DNA from: Cloeon dipterum
Taxonomy: Eukaryota > Arthropoda > Insecta > Ephemeroptera > Baetidae
Length of the DNA: 64,000 bases
NCBI RefSeq assembly: GCF_949628265.1
Contig: NC_088789.1
Span: 7,804,886-7,868,885 of the forward strand
Direction: 5' to 3'
Shown here: one piece after another, positions 51,987-64,000 of the stretch
Numbering within the stretch: the first letter of the stretch is position 1
Layout: each line of letters starts with the position of its first letter
The notes under the pieces: generated by a model
The model's database searches: none
Seen by the model: only the letters and a program-made list of their open reading frames with translations
What the model was told of the DNA's origin: nothing
Position numbers and translations under genes: made by a program

Positions 51987-53750
51987 ATGGCACTTCGTCA
52001 GATGCTTGCCTTTTCCGCTCTCCTGCTCTTCAGCATCCAGCTAATCAGTGCTGAAAAAGAGCCTGTCGACGTTGAGTCGGTTGAACCTGATGTTCCTGTG
52101 GTGGTAAACCAAAGAAACCTGTTCACCAAGCTTAAATGGTCTAAACCTCTTACTCGTTTTTACAGCAAGACGACTTCTTCAAAAATCCCAAGACAACAGA
52201 GGCGCCTCTCATCAGCGATGTGGGTTTTATTCACGCGTTTGTGGCTTCTCTCTCTGTCATCATTGTGTCCGAACTCGGCGATAAAACTTTCTTCATTGCG
52301 GCCATCATGGCAATGCGACACCCTCGAATCACAGTTTTTGCTGGAGCTATTAGCGCGCTAGCTTTCATGACAGTATTATCAGGTATTATAACAACCTAAG
52401 CACGATCTCAATTTCAATATTTATTTATATTTTTTTAATTTTCAGCTGCATTCGGTTGGATTGTAACCGTCATTCCACGTATATATACTTACTATGTGTC
52501 GACTGCACTCTTTGCTTTGTTTGGAATAAAAATGCTGAATGAGGGATGCAAGATGTCTCCAAATGAAGGTCAAGAAGAGTTAGAGGAAGTGCAGATGGAC
52601 ATAAGAAGAAGAGAAGATGAGGTATCTATTAAGAGATTTTAATTACTCAAGCTTTCAAAGCACAAATTTTTTAGTAAAGAATATTCACTGCCAAATAAGA
52701 TTGTTTATTATTTGGAAATAAACATAATCTGCCATTTTTTAGTGAAATTTTGCATAAAATGTTTTCTACAATTTCAGTATGAGAGAGAAGCCAGTGCCCC
52801 TGATGTCGAAACTGGAACTGCTAGAAGAAGGTCTGCGTCTCTGATGTCTGCAGTGTCTCGAATCCTGATCCAGTCATTCACTCTCACCTTTTTGGCTGAG
52901 TGGGGAGACCGATCACAATTAGCTACTATTATCCTCGCAGCAAGAGAGGTCAGTAAAGCTCTATTCTCTGGTTATTGTAAAACCTAGTAGTACAAAAATT
53001 ATCGCTTCTTGCGTAAATGAAATATTTGTAAGCTTCAGTTACGCCATAACATATTAAGCAAGTATATTATAGTTTGAAGAAATGACAAAATTTATAAAAA
53101 TTAGTGCCTAATAACGTTGATAAGTAATTCTGCCGGGTTGGCTGAAAATCTAAGCGTTCTCTTATTTAAATTTTGCCTTCAGAAGTGTTGAGTTGCTTCT
53201 AAAAATATTGTTTGTTTTAAAAACTTTCTAACAAATTATAAAACTGGTGGGGCATAAAAAGTTAGCAATTTGATTTTGCACTTGAACTCAACTTTTTGAA
53301 ATGGTAAAGATTGTTGGCAAAGTTAAAATTTGATGAGAAATTTAAACTTTCAGTATAACTTTTTATATGACCCACTCATTCCGTGAAAGATAAATTCGCC
53401 AATTTTAAAATAATGCCTATGGCCAACGCCAACTCCTCATTGAGGTTACATGTTATTGAAGAAAGTGAGAAACATTTTCACTGATTATATTAATTTTTTT
53501 AACCGCGCAGGATGTTTACGGTGTCACTCTGGGTGGCATTCTGGGGCACGCACTGTGCACAGGTCTGGCCGTTGTTGGAGGACGCTTCATCGCACAAAAG
53601 ATCTCAGTCCGGACTGGTAAGTTCACGCCAACTAAAAAGCTTTCCTAATCACTAACGTGGGTTTTGAAAATTCCAGTTACTATTATTGGAGGCGTTGTAT
53701 TCCTACTGTTTGCTGCCACCGCACTCTTCTTCGATCCAACTGCTGAATAA
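51987..53750 (+). CDS. TMEM165: TMEM165/GDT1-family Golgi cation transporter
   Basis: Six exons join in perfect phase: 51987-52103, 52166-52382, 52446-52621, 52778-52948, 53511-53616 and 53677-53750. They total 861 bases, or 286 residues. The family (UPF0016) moves Mn2+/Ca2+ in exchange for protons into the Golgi and supports glycosylation. Both signature motifs are present: ELGDKTFF in the first half and EWGDRSQL in the second, each starting a three-span unit. The N-terminus is a typical signal peptide (MALRQMLAFSALLLFSIQLISA) with a short acidic lumenal segment. The cytosolic loop between halves is charged (QMDIRRREDE). The protein ends FFDPTAE. A polyadenylation signal AATAAA is at 53770-53775. 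Intron 1 is only 62 bases. It lies upstream of, and on the same strand as, the ZAD zinc-finger gene. Confidence 0.96.
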
Positions 53751-54802
53751 CAACCAAGTGAGGTGTTGAAATAAACTGGTTGATGTGAGAGTTTGAATTG
53801 GTGCTGCCAACGAATTTGAACACTTCTGAGTGACAAATAGCAGTTATTCTAATTAATAGAGAGCAAGTCCTCGTTGTGCATTGATGTTTTTATTGTGAGA
53901 TCACTGTCAGTGTTTTATGGTTTCTGACTTGCTGTGCTAGGCGATGTTATTTAGCCAGCCATCGCTTTGGAAGATCCTGCAATACAACCAACTGGTTTTC
54001 CTTCTATATTGTATTTGTTATTAAATTTAACCTAATTGTCAGTGATACTTAAGATGCAGACTCAATTAGCATTCACATTCTGTACAATTCAAGCGAAATT
54101 ACAGTGGAGATGTCAGATTGTTCTGAAAAATCAAATATATTTCCGTGTAAAATCAAAATTATCATTTCAGCATGATTTCATATTGAATTTTTTCAATCTT
54201 AACAAAATTCCAGACCTTTCCTCCAGCACGTTACAATTTTTAAAGTAATGCAATCAGGAGTGGCATTTAATTATTTATTATTATTAATTTCAAATTGAAG
54301 GCCAGAATTGCTATCGATTATTTGTTGCATTCTTTGTGAGGATTGATTATAAGAACAAATTAAATGAAACAAATTAAAATAAGCATTCTTGACAGAAAAT
54401 TATTCGATAGTTAATTCTCTACAATATTGTAACTATACAATTTTCTATTAATTCAGTGGCGTAAAACCCTCTCCTCTAGATTTGCTCCTCGTCCACGACA
54501 TAATTATATTGCTACAAATTTCGAATTTTCCCGCTCCCACCACCATCAGTCCAAGACCCGTGCTATTTATACTATGATTGGATTTGTTCAGTGTCTCTGG
54601 CAACCGGGCCAATCAGCTCCATTCGTTTCTTCCTTATTGACAATCTGAAAACATCTGATCTGACAGAACCAGGACGTTGCGGAAATCACCAAATTTTATT
54701 GTGATTGCTCTAGTCACTGACAAAAATATTCCTGACTCATTCGAGGACCCCGGACCATCTTTATAGGACCTAGATCCATCTCATCGCACGTTTCATACCA
54801 TA
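53751..54802. other. Intergenic region between TMEM165 and the ZAD zinc-finger gene
   Basis: About 1 kb of AT-rich DNA, with the TMEM165 3' UTR on the left and the zinc-finger promoter on the right. Nothing else was recognised. Confidence 0.5.
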
Positions 54803-57349
54803 ATGTTGACATTATTAGGTAAGATTATAAAAAAACCATTTCTTCACTTGAAATTCACTTTAGATAGTTTTTTAATTTTACTTTCTAGGAACTGAAGAGG
54901 GGGTGCAAGTTGCCATGAGACGAAAGCAACAGTCTGAACAGAGGGCTGGATTCTCTGAACACCGTCAGAATCAGATTTCTCGTTTTGATAGCCCAAATCA
55001 TGAAATGTGCCGTCTTTGTGGTGTGGAGAATCATAACTATTTAGACATTTTTGGGGATCATGGAATCAAACGAAACCTTCCCTTTCTCGTCAAGAACTAC
55101 CTTAGTATAACTGTAAGACTTAAAAATCAAACATATTTTGATTAAATATCGAAAGATAAAATTTTGATTGCTTTTAATAGGTATTTGAGGATGACAAGTT
55201 TTCCAGATTAATGTGCACAAAATGTTGTTGTCATCTAGAGACGTTCCACCAATTTTTTAAGTGCGTCAAAGAAGTGCAGAGGAAACTAGATGAGCAAAAG
55301 TGTTGCATAAATGATTTTTCAGCACCTAAGATTGAAACTAGGGTTTCTGGTTCTGACCAAGTAATTATGCTTAAATGGTTTATACTAATTTGTTTGGCTT
55401 ACGATTTTTAATATTCCAGGACGAGAGAGTTGACAATTCAGTAGAAGCAAAACATCTTGGACCAATAAATATGCAAGAAAGAGATGCCATCGCCCTTGGA
55501 ATATTAAATAATATTTCCATAGACTCCTCTTCTGATGAATATGATGAGGCAGATGGACCGGTTAAAATCAAGGTTGAAGGCAAAGAGTCTGAAGAAGAAT
55601 GTGATGATGACCAGGCAAACACAACAAGCGAAGATGAAGATGCCGATGGGACGTCGACATCAAAGCGCCCTGAGTTCAAAGAGCAAGAGCGAGATTTAGC
55701 CGAATTTTTCAAAATAGTCTGCCACGAATGCGGGACAAAATTCCACTCTTTGTCTTTGCTGACCACTCATTGCAAAAAAGCGCATGACTCCATTCCTAAG
55801 ATTTATTGTCACTGTGGGAAATCGTTTGAACGACGCACTCATTTGATAAGACATAGGAATCAACACCTTGGAGTCCACCGATACAAGTAATGCGGAAATC
55901 CTCACTGTTAGAAGCTCTCTAATTGCTCAATTCTAGGTGTGAAATGTGCCAACGTGGTTTTCACTATAAATTCATGCTTCGGTCGCACATGTACACTCAT
56001 GGACCAGACAGTGACAAGCCCTTTGAGTGCGATGAGTGCCGCAAGAGGTACATCACCAAGTCCGCCTTGGTGAGCCACAAAGTGTCAAAGCATGCGCCAC
56101 CGAAAGCTAGAGTAACATGCGAAATCTGCGGCAACACGTTAGTAGACAAAATATTGCCAAAATTTGATGAAACTGGATTGACTATCTGTAGGTTCAGTCA
56201 CCCCAACTGCTTATACACTCACAAAAGAACAGTGCACGGGGACCAAAGGCATTTTGTCTGTCACGTCTGCGGCAAAACGATGTCCACGTTGGGAAATCTT
56301 AAGGGCCATCTGGAGACTCACAAGGAATCTTGCAATATCCAGTGTGAATTTTGTGGCAAAAGGTATGCAGTCAAACACAATTGTAGCGTATTTTTCTAAA
56401 ACTTCGAATTTCCAAACCCATCTAAAAGTTAGTCAAAACTCCTAAAAATAAATATTTACTGGCAAATTTAGAGATCAGATCTTTAAATATGTCACACTAC
56501 TAAAAGTAAACTTGTTCAACCAAAGCTACGCTTTCACTAAATATTTTATTGAGTTAATTTTTTATATTGCAATAAATAAAATAGGTTTAAAATGCTTTAA
56601 TGGAAGAGAAATTTTTCCAATTTTTATGTATTCATTTTTTATTAATCAGCCTTGGCAAAACTCCACAACTAACTTCCCGTATTAAAATTAAAACTCAACA
56701 TGTTGAATACTTAATAAGCATTTTTTAGGCTTCTACTTCGCTCCATGTCACAACTTTTATCTTTGCACTCAGGTTTAAAACGAGAATGCGCTTGGTCCGC
56801 CACATGGAATACCACAACGCGGTCGTTCATGAATGCTCAATTTGCAGGAAAAAGTACCAAACTCGAGGGTCACTTAGGGCTCATTTACTAGTTCACAGTG
56901 ATCAACGACCTCACAAATGCAACTTGTGTGAAAAGTCTTTCAAGCGGAGCAAGCAACTCAAAGTAATAAATAAATTGCACTGCTGGTTTTTTGTTTAAAA
57001 GTTTGTTTTTAAATTTCAGCTTCACGTATACCAACACACAGGAGAGCGTCCCTACAAGTGTCCTTTTTGTCCAAAAACCTTCACCAACGCAGGCAACAGG
57101 GCCACTCACAAGAGACGAATGCATGCTAAGGAAACGCATCAAGGCCAGGCTGCAGAGGGAGGCACAGATGTGATTCTCCAAGAAAACGAGACTGCCATGA
57201 TAAACATGGGAGATCAGGGACATTTGCAGACTATGACCGCCGCACTGAACCATCCATCAATGGTCATGGGAGGCCTGCTAATTCCGGCAAATCTACAGGC
57301 ACCTTGTTTGGACCCTTCAGATCTCTTAGTTCATGCACTCGGTAATTAA
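54803..57349 (+). CDS. ZAD plus ten-finger C2H2 zinc-finger protein
   Basis: Exons 54803-54818, 54889-55112, 55181-55360, 55420-55886, 55937-56137, 56192-56362, 56773-56962 and 57020-57349 join in phase to give 592 residues. The ZAD (residues about 44-112; CRLC and CTKC pairs) is an arthropod zinc-finger-associated dimerisation domain. An acidic linker (SSSDEYDEADG, EDEDADGTS) follows, then ten fingers between about 241 and 515: CHEC, YCHC (only one residue between the Cys), CEMC, CDEC, CEIC, CHVC, CEFC, CSIC, CNLC and CPFC. A Gln/Met-rich tail follows. HTGERPYKC is the classic linker between the last two fingers. It is probably a sequence-specific nuclear DNA-binding factor; its target is unknown. 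The short first exon is supported by exact phase and good splice sites. Finger 5 has normal spacing only if the 54-base intron 56138-56191 is removed. Confidence 0.9.
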
Positions 57350-59429
57350 ACATGTTTATCAAATTTAGTTTTATTCTTTAATTAATACTTTAATTAATAT
57401 AGAGGCGCAAAACTATTGTCCAACAATATGAGCTGAGCATACCAACCTCTACTGCAAGCAATCCAATTCAGCAAAGCTCTTTAATGTCACAAAAAACGTC
57501 AAATTGTTATTTGCTCGTTTTTTATTTTATTTGTTAACCAAAATAAATTAAAAATCAGAATAATGCTCTTGTATAAATTAATCAACATCTCGACTTGCTA
57601 TTTAAATTTAAACAATATTTATATTTTGCCTTTTTTAAAACAACTAGAGTTTTTCCCTGAACACGAAAAAATTATTTAACTAGGATTTTGGTTTTGTATT
57701 GAAATTATTTTTTATGATTTGCTATAACAAATAAAATTCCAAACAAGACCAAGAATTCCTACTGGAATATGGTGAATTGAGGTGGTGTCCCATTAAGAGG
57801 TGGCTCTCCTCGTTTGATGAGAACCTTTGACTCGAGCATTCGGGTGCTCAACCCTTTGTACCCTTCGGAGATGCAGAGTTTAGGTCTAACCTCGTGGCAC
57901 CACTAACCTGGATGCACCCACTTCCGCCCCCAACTTGCGCAATCCTCGAGCTGCAGTTCTTTAGCTCTCTCACATTACAGGTTCTTTATGCAAAGTATAG
58001 TCGGAGGAAGAGAGCCAAATTAGAAAACCTTTATGCTGTCACTCTCTGTCATAGAATGGTTCTTTTATTCTCCTCTCTCTTTCTGCATCAAATCGCTACT
58101 TCGCCTTTAGGCGGATTCTATTAAAACCATTCACCTCAAAGGTAAGCTGAAATCACCTGAAAAATCGGTGAAAATAGTCTAAACCTTCAAAGATAGCAGT
58201 AATAATGTGTTAAATCTTGATGCAGGCAATGATGAAATTTTTACCGAAAAAAAGTAAAATTTATATAGTGACAAAAATAAATTGTCGAAAGTTGATAGAT
58301 TTTTAAATGATCAAAACTCTATGGACAGGCCAAAATTGTTTCATTTATGTGAGTGAATTAAAAAAATCATATAACTTTTTCATAGCATTCGATCTGCTCA
58401 AAATTTAAAGAAAAACAGGCATAAATTGTGTAAATTAGTTGTGCTTGTAGAATGCAACCTGCAGAGCAAGTTTGCGTCGCAGGCTGCATAGTATTTTCGA
58501 CGATCACGATCTTTAACTTGTAAATTTTTATCCTTCAGCTAGCTTTATCCAATTGTCTTTCTCTAGAAAGTTTTGCTACGCAGCAAAATCGAAAATTTGA
58601 TGAAAATTGCTGTTAAGCTATTATAATATTCAGCCAATAGATGGCATACCGAGATTGCCTTGTCAGGGTCTACCCTGAGGAGCGCTTGGCGCAGAGAAGG
58701 AGTTGTTTGGCGCTTGCGCCGTCCTCGCGGCTACCTCTACTACTTTCATTGTCCAACTGAAACGAAAGTGAAAGGGGCATTTGGCAACATTGGCCTGCTT
58801 GATTGTCAAAATGAAAGCGAAAGTTATGAACCAACTTAGCTATAGATGGAGAAAATTAGGACGCTTTGAGAGCAGCAACTAGCGCAGAGGTGCACTCTGA
58901 GCGGCTACTAACCTCCACGTAGTTAGGGAAGGGATACCTAGTCGCATTTCTCGTTAGATAACCTTCACTTTCGAATTAAAATTATGTAACGTTAACCGTA
59001 ATGCCGCGCGCGCTACCAGTCCGCCGCCGTTCAGCTCTTTTCCTCTTAAAATATTAATCGGGAGAGGGACTCGCTTACGCTCTTTCAAAGAAAGAAAGGG
59101 AAGTTTTTTCAACGCGTGTAGTGAGCGTGCTGCTGCGCGTGTGTATATATATTTGTATAAAAATGAGCCAACGCTGAAGGCTCCGTTTTTGTTCTCTCCT
59201 CCCGCTTTTCATTTTCCTTTCCTTTTTTTACGTAACAGATTTTCCCTTTCTTATTTTTTGTTCTCTCAGGTGTGTGTATTTTCATGAAGGTTGGATGAGC
59301 TTTTGAAATTCGCATACAAAAACGTTGGCTGTCGAGGTGGAGAAGCAGAGGCAGTGAAAGAATAAAGTAACCAAACTGCGGAAAATTCAAGTTTTCTGCT
59401 CTGAAAGTTATTTTCCTTTACGCGGCGTA

Positions 59430-59431
<2 letters not shown>

Positions 59432-59461
<30 letters not shown>
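59432..59461. repeat. GT microsatellite
   Basis: About 15 uninterrupted GT units. Confidence 0.95.
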
Positions 59462-59464
<3 letters not shown>

Positions 59465-61439
59465 CGAGCGCGCCCGCTTTTCCGTCTAAACACACACAGG
59501 CAGCCAAGCTATTTTTGCGACTAAAAAGACGACTCTGTGTTCTCCCGACGAGCGGCTCAAAGCGTTTTGCCTACCTGTGGGTTGACCAAAACACCAGCAA
59601 TTTTTATTTAATACAAAAAGCATTTCACCCCTAGCCCATCTACATCCCGCAGTTTACCTGGAACGAGTAGGGAAAAAATGATTTATTATAGCTTCGCAGC
59701 ATGCCTGCTTACAAAAAATGTCCTTCGGCGCGAGACAAAAAACAAGTAAAGGGCACAATTGAGGGTGCGGAAGACACCTGCACCCCAGAAACATTCAAAA
59801 CAGTAGAGCATCGCGTATTGTTCACCTCTTGGGAGCTGCTAGTCTTCCTGAAAAGATCATTGTACAATTTTTATTTATGTTGTAGAGACACAAAGAAAGA
59901 ACAGAAGTCAGTTTTTTAAACTGGAATAATAAACGAGTCCAAAAGAACTTACCGGTTTGTTTTCATCACACAATTCGTACCACTCCCTCTTTTGCTTTTC
60001 CTTTTAAGAGGAAAACCCGTGAGAAAGAATGTTTTCGGTTTAAGAATTAGTCAAGGCCAGTCTTATTAGTGGAAAAGAGATTTATTAAGACCACCAGCAT
60101 GGTGCATAAGGTCAACAAAATTTCAATGAGGCCTCCTGTGCTAAATGCGACAGAAACCAATAAAGTGCAGCGACCTTACAATTTTCTCTGTTGCTAATTA
60201 GGTGCCGCAGACGGGATGTTTTTATTAGAATTTAATTTGATGTTAATTGCGTATACGCCGGTAGGGCAATAAAGCCACAAAATCCGACCTTCAAAACTCC
60301 GATATATAAGGATATTTTAGAAAGGCTTTTTTATGAATCGCGGAGAGATGCTGTGGAAATCGCTCTCCGTGGAGAGGAAGGCCGCGCGTGCGATTGGCGG
60401 TGGCGAATTTCTCAGCGAGATTGCCAATAAATCACCAGTTGGTCGCGTAGCGCACTCATTACAAACACAGATATTGACAAATCACTGGTTCAAATGTCGC
60501 GCTGTGCCAAATATACGCGGGCTTAAATGATGCGCAGCGTTGTCACATGCGGGAGAGCAGGTATTTTAAACGACTTCTAAGCAGTCAAAACATGACAGCG
60601 CGGATCTCCCCATGGGGACCTGCCAGTCTCATAAACCTTTTAAATGTAAAAGATGGACAGAGAGCTAGAGCAACGAACCCTGTATTAATATGGCATAATA
60701 TTGACAAGTGATTGAAATGTTTGCAGTTTCGGGCCAGTGCGGCAACTCCTTGAAATTTGTCATTTTGGCAGCCTTTTGCTAGATTATGTTATGTTTGCTC
60801 ATTCTTGATCGAATTTTCCTTGGTTATTTGATATTATATTGGGTGTGAAATCTTGTGAAGCCCAGGCACTTTCTGTGACAAAATACCATTTGTACAAAAA
60901 AATGATGATAATATGTTAAATAGGACCAGTTAAATTTCAAGACGGAAAAAGATATTTTTCCACGATTTTATGCTGACAGGAATTCAAAGTTAATTATAAA
61001 TTTAACGAGAGATACTTTAACAAATAGTGCTGGAATATTTTCTTTTTTTAAAACTCTTAAAAAAATTAGCTTGCGGTATTAAATTTACTTGCTGATAAAA
61101 TAGAACTTAAAACAGCATTTTAACACGCATTTTAATTTTTTAATTCAAAAGTGATTAAAAGAGTACGATTCTACTTCTTAAGTTACGAAAATTAAGAAGA
61201 ACAATTAATGTGTTATGGGATGGAACTGCCGTCCAAAAACAATTTGCATCAAATAGCTTTAAAACATTTTCCCATTTAACTGAAGAAGTTTATATATTGT
61301 AACATTTGCTGCATAAGCTACTCCTGTATTCTTTGGAAAAATGGTAAATCGTTAGGATAAGCGCTAGTTCTGTCGCTGCGGTTTGTTTTGTCATTTGTCG
61401 TTGCGAACACAATCTGCGTGGAAATTACCTGCTTTTTCG

Positions 61440-61800
61440 CGTGTGTAGCCGCGTATAAGTGGCGACAGAGACGAAAAATAAAGTTGGCGTTCTGTTGCGA
61501 GGGGAGTTTGTGTCAGTCGGGCCCCGTCGGTCGGTCCGTGGCTGGGTGAAAAAGCGCGGAAAAGAAGAGAAAAAGTCCCTCGTTTGCTAAAAGTGCTTCT
61601 CAGGAAGTTTTTGTTCCGATCTCTTCCTGTGCGCGTGCGGTGCGAAACGAGGATGGGGTTGCCTCTCCCTTTCACTGCGCGGTGAAGGGTGTTTAGAGGG
61701 TTGGTTGGTGGGTGGGTAGGCGGGCGGGCGGGCGGCGGTGGCGGCGGGTGGATGCTGGAGAGAGATTTCGGCGACTCTGCCAGTAGGTACGCGCCATCTC
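61440..61800 (+). promoter_or_regulatory. Possible CpG-rich promoter and 5' UTR exon
   Basis: A GC/CpG-rich block in AT-rich surroundings. It contains an initiator-like TGTCAGTC near 61512 and, at 61783-61788, TAGGTACG, which could serve as a splice donor. No ATG-initiated protein of known type starts here. The strand is a guess based on the donor-like site. Confidence 0.25.
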
Positions 61801-61911
61801 GGGAAATAAAAAGTTTTATTTTTTGTTATACGTGAGGTAAAGAGAGATTGATTATGTGAGAGGGATAAAAAATGTTCTCACAGACAAAAGGAAAAGAGCG
61901 GGCGCGCATAT

Positions 61912-61913
<2 letters not shown>

Positions 61914-62007
<94 letters not shown>
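61914..62007. repeat. Long GA microsatellite
   Basis: About 47 uninterrupted GA units, the longest simple repeat in the window. Pyrimidine-rich CT stretches follow at about 62067-62103. Confidence 0.97.
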
Positions 62008-63493
62008 CTGCAGAGTTAGTAACAAAAGAGATTTTTCCCTCCATCCACCTTCTTCATCTTCACCACTCTTCTCTCTCTCTCTCTCTTTCTTTTCTTTCTT
62101 TCTCTGTGTGACGATGCGCGTGGAGCTTTGTATCTCCTTCCTCCATGTACTGTCCTTCATGTTGAGTTGTTCTTCTCTTGAAATCCCCTTGCAGCAACTC
62201 ATGATGTCGTCAACGTCACGAAAAAAAGGACAGGAAAAAAGGAGCCGAAGACGCAAAACAACTGGCGGTTCTCAACTTTCCTTCTGTGCAACGCAGCCTT
62301 TCGGCGCAAAAACTGCCTTTGCGAGCCTATACAAAGCAATCCGTGGATGTATACCCACATGCACGCAACGCAACTCGCGAATTCGCCAACGCAATTGATT
62401 TGCACTTCACACCGGGGAAGAGGAGGAGTGCTAATTTTTCGCATCAGGCATATGCTTATGTCTGTCAATAAAATATTTTGCCACAACATTTATTCACCTG
62501 GAAAGACTTAATTTTGGTAGTTGTCATGCTATTTATTTTAAAATTTTATTCAAACAATGAAATTTTCTCATATAGAATATAATTTATCAATATAAATAAT
62601 TCTTGATTTATTTAGCATCTACTAGAAGAATCTAATTTTGCGGAAGTGGTCATGATAAAGAAAAAACGTTTCAAGACGAGGAAAGGAACAGGCTTGCAAA
62701 GATATGATTGCAATCCAAGACTCGATAATAATCAAAAAATATTTACAATATCTCATAGTAATTTTAATTAATTTTACAAATGCATTGGAGTGTCAATAAT
62801 AGTTGAGTTCTCAATTCGTGCAAAATTATCTCATTTTATTCAAAATTTTCCAAAAAGTGAAAAGATTTGCCATTTTTTTTTAATTGCACAACTGCAAATT
62901 TTTACCTGGTTTAACTCATAATTGTACGACACCGAAAACCAGAAGCTCGCGGTCATGTCTACCCGTATCATGTGCGCCTATTACGCTTGGCGCAATAAAA
63001 AAGCGTCGTGAGCACGAGCTTTCAATGTCAAACTGCAATTAGCCTCAACTCGGGGGCTGAATCAAAGCGAGAGCGACACGCGGATCAAGGTGAAATGATT
63101 AAATATTCAGGCTGTCTTCGGCTCGAGGGATATGCGGGGGTGACCTTCTGGTGCGCCGTGAGGCGTGTGATGATGCTCCCCTCTGAGGAAGTAAGTGGTA
63201 TGCGCAACGCCAAGCTTACCTTGCCTTTCGCCCCCCTCGCTCCTTTTTTTACCTGCCGCGGCAAGCACAAATTACTTTCTCTGCTTGCTCGCTTGCTTTT
63301 CATTCTATCTCTCTCTCTCTCTTCTCTCTCTCCTTTCTGTTCGCGGCGGAGTCAGCTCCCCTCTCACCTGCTGCTGCCGCCGCCGCGCTGTGTGTGATGA
63401 GACCTTGAGCCGCCTGTTCTGTGTGTTCAGAATTATTGTACCCTCCGTGGCAAATCGCTGCTGTGGCGGAAATCTCTTGCTGCTTTTCGCTTT

Positions 63494-63495
<2 letters not shown>

Positions 63496-63548
<53 letters not shown>
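63496..63548. repeat. TC microsatellite
   Basis: About 26 TC units followed by a short ACAC run. Confidence 0.95.
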
Positions 63549-63555
<7 letters not shown>

Positions 63556-64000
63556 CTCGCGTGTGTGAATGCTTTTGAATTCCGGCTTTTCAACTGAAAA
63601 AGCGACCTGCGTGACTTTCTATATTTTATATCAAACATGCGAGTGGGGCTTTAGCAGCGACAAAAGGGACAGGAAATTGTCCCCCATTGCAGTTGGGAAT
63701 AAACTGCATCGAATAACTGAATCGAATACTTCGATTCTTGAAGATTCTCTCGCAATGCACATAATTCATGTCTTAAGAATTTTTGTCTCTCTCTACAACA
63801 CATTGAAATGAAAAGCAAGATTCTTCTGGGATAAAGGTAGAAATTGCACTGAGAAGAGTGGTGAAATTGATATTAATTGTATTTATAAGTGAGAATAAAC
63901 ATCAAATAATAAATAAATAATGAAGACCGATAAATTCTATGAAGAATTTTGTTGATGCAGAGGCTTACCTACTAAACCTTCCATTCATAAAAATATGTGT

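Larger units (their letters stand above)
57350..64000. other. Gene-poor right end with microsatellites
   Basis: About 6.6 kb without a convincing coding exon. It contains GT, GA and TC microsatellites and a CpG-rich segment at about 61440-61800 that may be a promoter and untranslated first exon of a gene extending beyond the window. Open frames here are repeat-derived or lack splice and family support. Confidence 0.45.

Noticed and set aside
61826..62398. Open frames encoding poly(Glu-Arg) or poly(Ser-Leu)
   Set aside because: They are translations of the GA/CT microsatellite, not genes.

Overview
The window is animal nuclear DNA, most likely from an insect. The genes have spliced GT-AG exons, introns range from 54 bases to several kilobases, and the intergenic DNA is AT-rich. 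Two genes point to arthropods: a ZAD-type C2H2 zinc-finger gene and a beta-type octopamine receptor. I cannot name the order or species. Exon boundaries were worked out by hand from splice sites and reading-frame phase.

Left part (1-22 kb): an Asp/Glu-rich protein gene (minus, running off the left edge); the C-terminal half of an Hsc70-interacting protein (HIP/ST13) gene whose TPR-encoding exons are not visible; a 23-exon receptor-type tyrosine phosphatase-like gene (minus, about 5.7-10.9 kb); and a complete otopetrin proton-channel gene of ten coding exons and 691 aa (minus, 12.3-21.9 kb). The phosphatase-like gene is the most unusual object in the window. It has a signal peptide, two EGF-like modules, an FN3-like region, one membrane span and two tandem PTP domains. 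Both PTP domains have lost catalytic residues, yet the frame is open through nearly all exons.

Middle (22-41 kb): mostly non-coding. It holds one small two-finger zinc-finger gene (25.4-26.0 kb), inverted repeats, a dispersed MITE-like repeat shared with the ST13 intron, and two exons of an unrecognised minus-strand gene (36.1-40.6 kb).

Right part (41-64 kb): a complete UBE3A-type HECT ubiquitin ligase (minus, ten exons, 881 aa) and, diverging from it, a beta-type octopamine receptor with one coding exon (plus, 460 aa). Then come a complete TMEM165/GDT1 Golgi cation transporter (plus, six exons, 286 aa) and a ZAD plus ten-finger zinc-finger gene (plus). The zinc-finger gene carries a 54-base in-frame mini-intron inside a finger. 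The last 6.6 kb are non-coding, with long GA/TC/GT microsatellites and a CpG-rich possible promoter.

The genes are ordinary neighbours and form no pathway. Most encode membrane or signalling proteins (channel, receptor, phosphatase-like receptor, Golgi transporter) beside ubiquitin, chaperone and transcription-factor genes.
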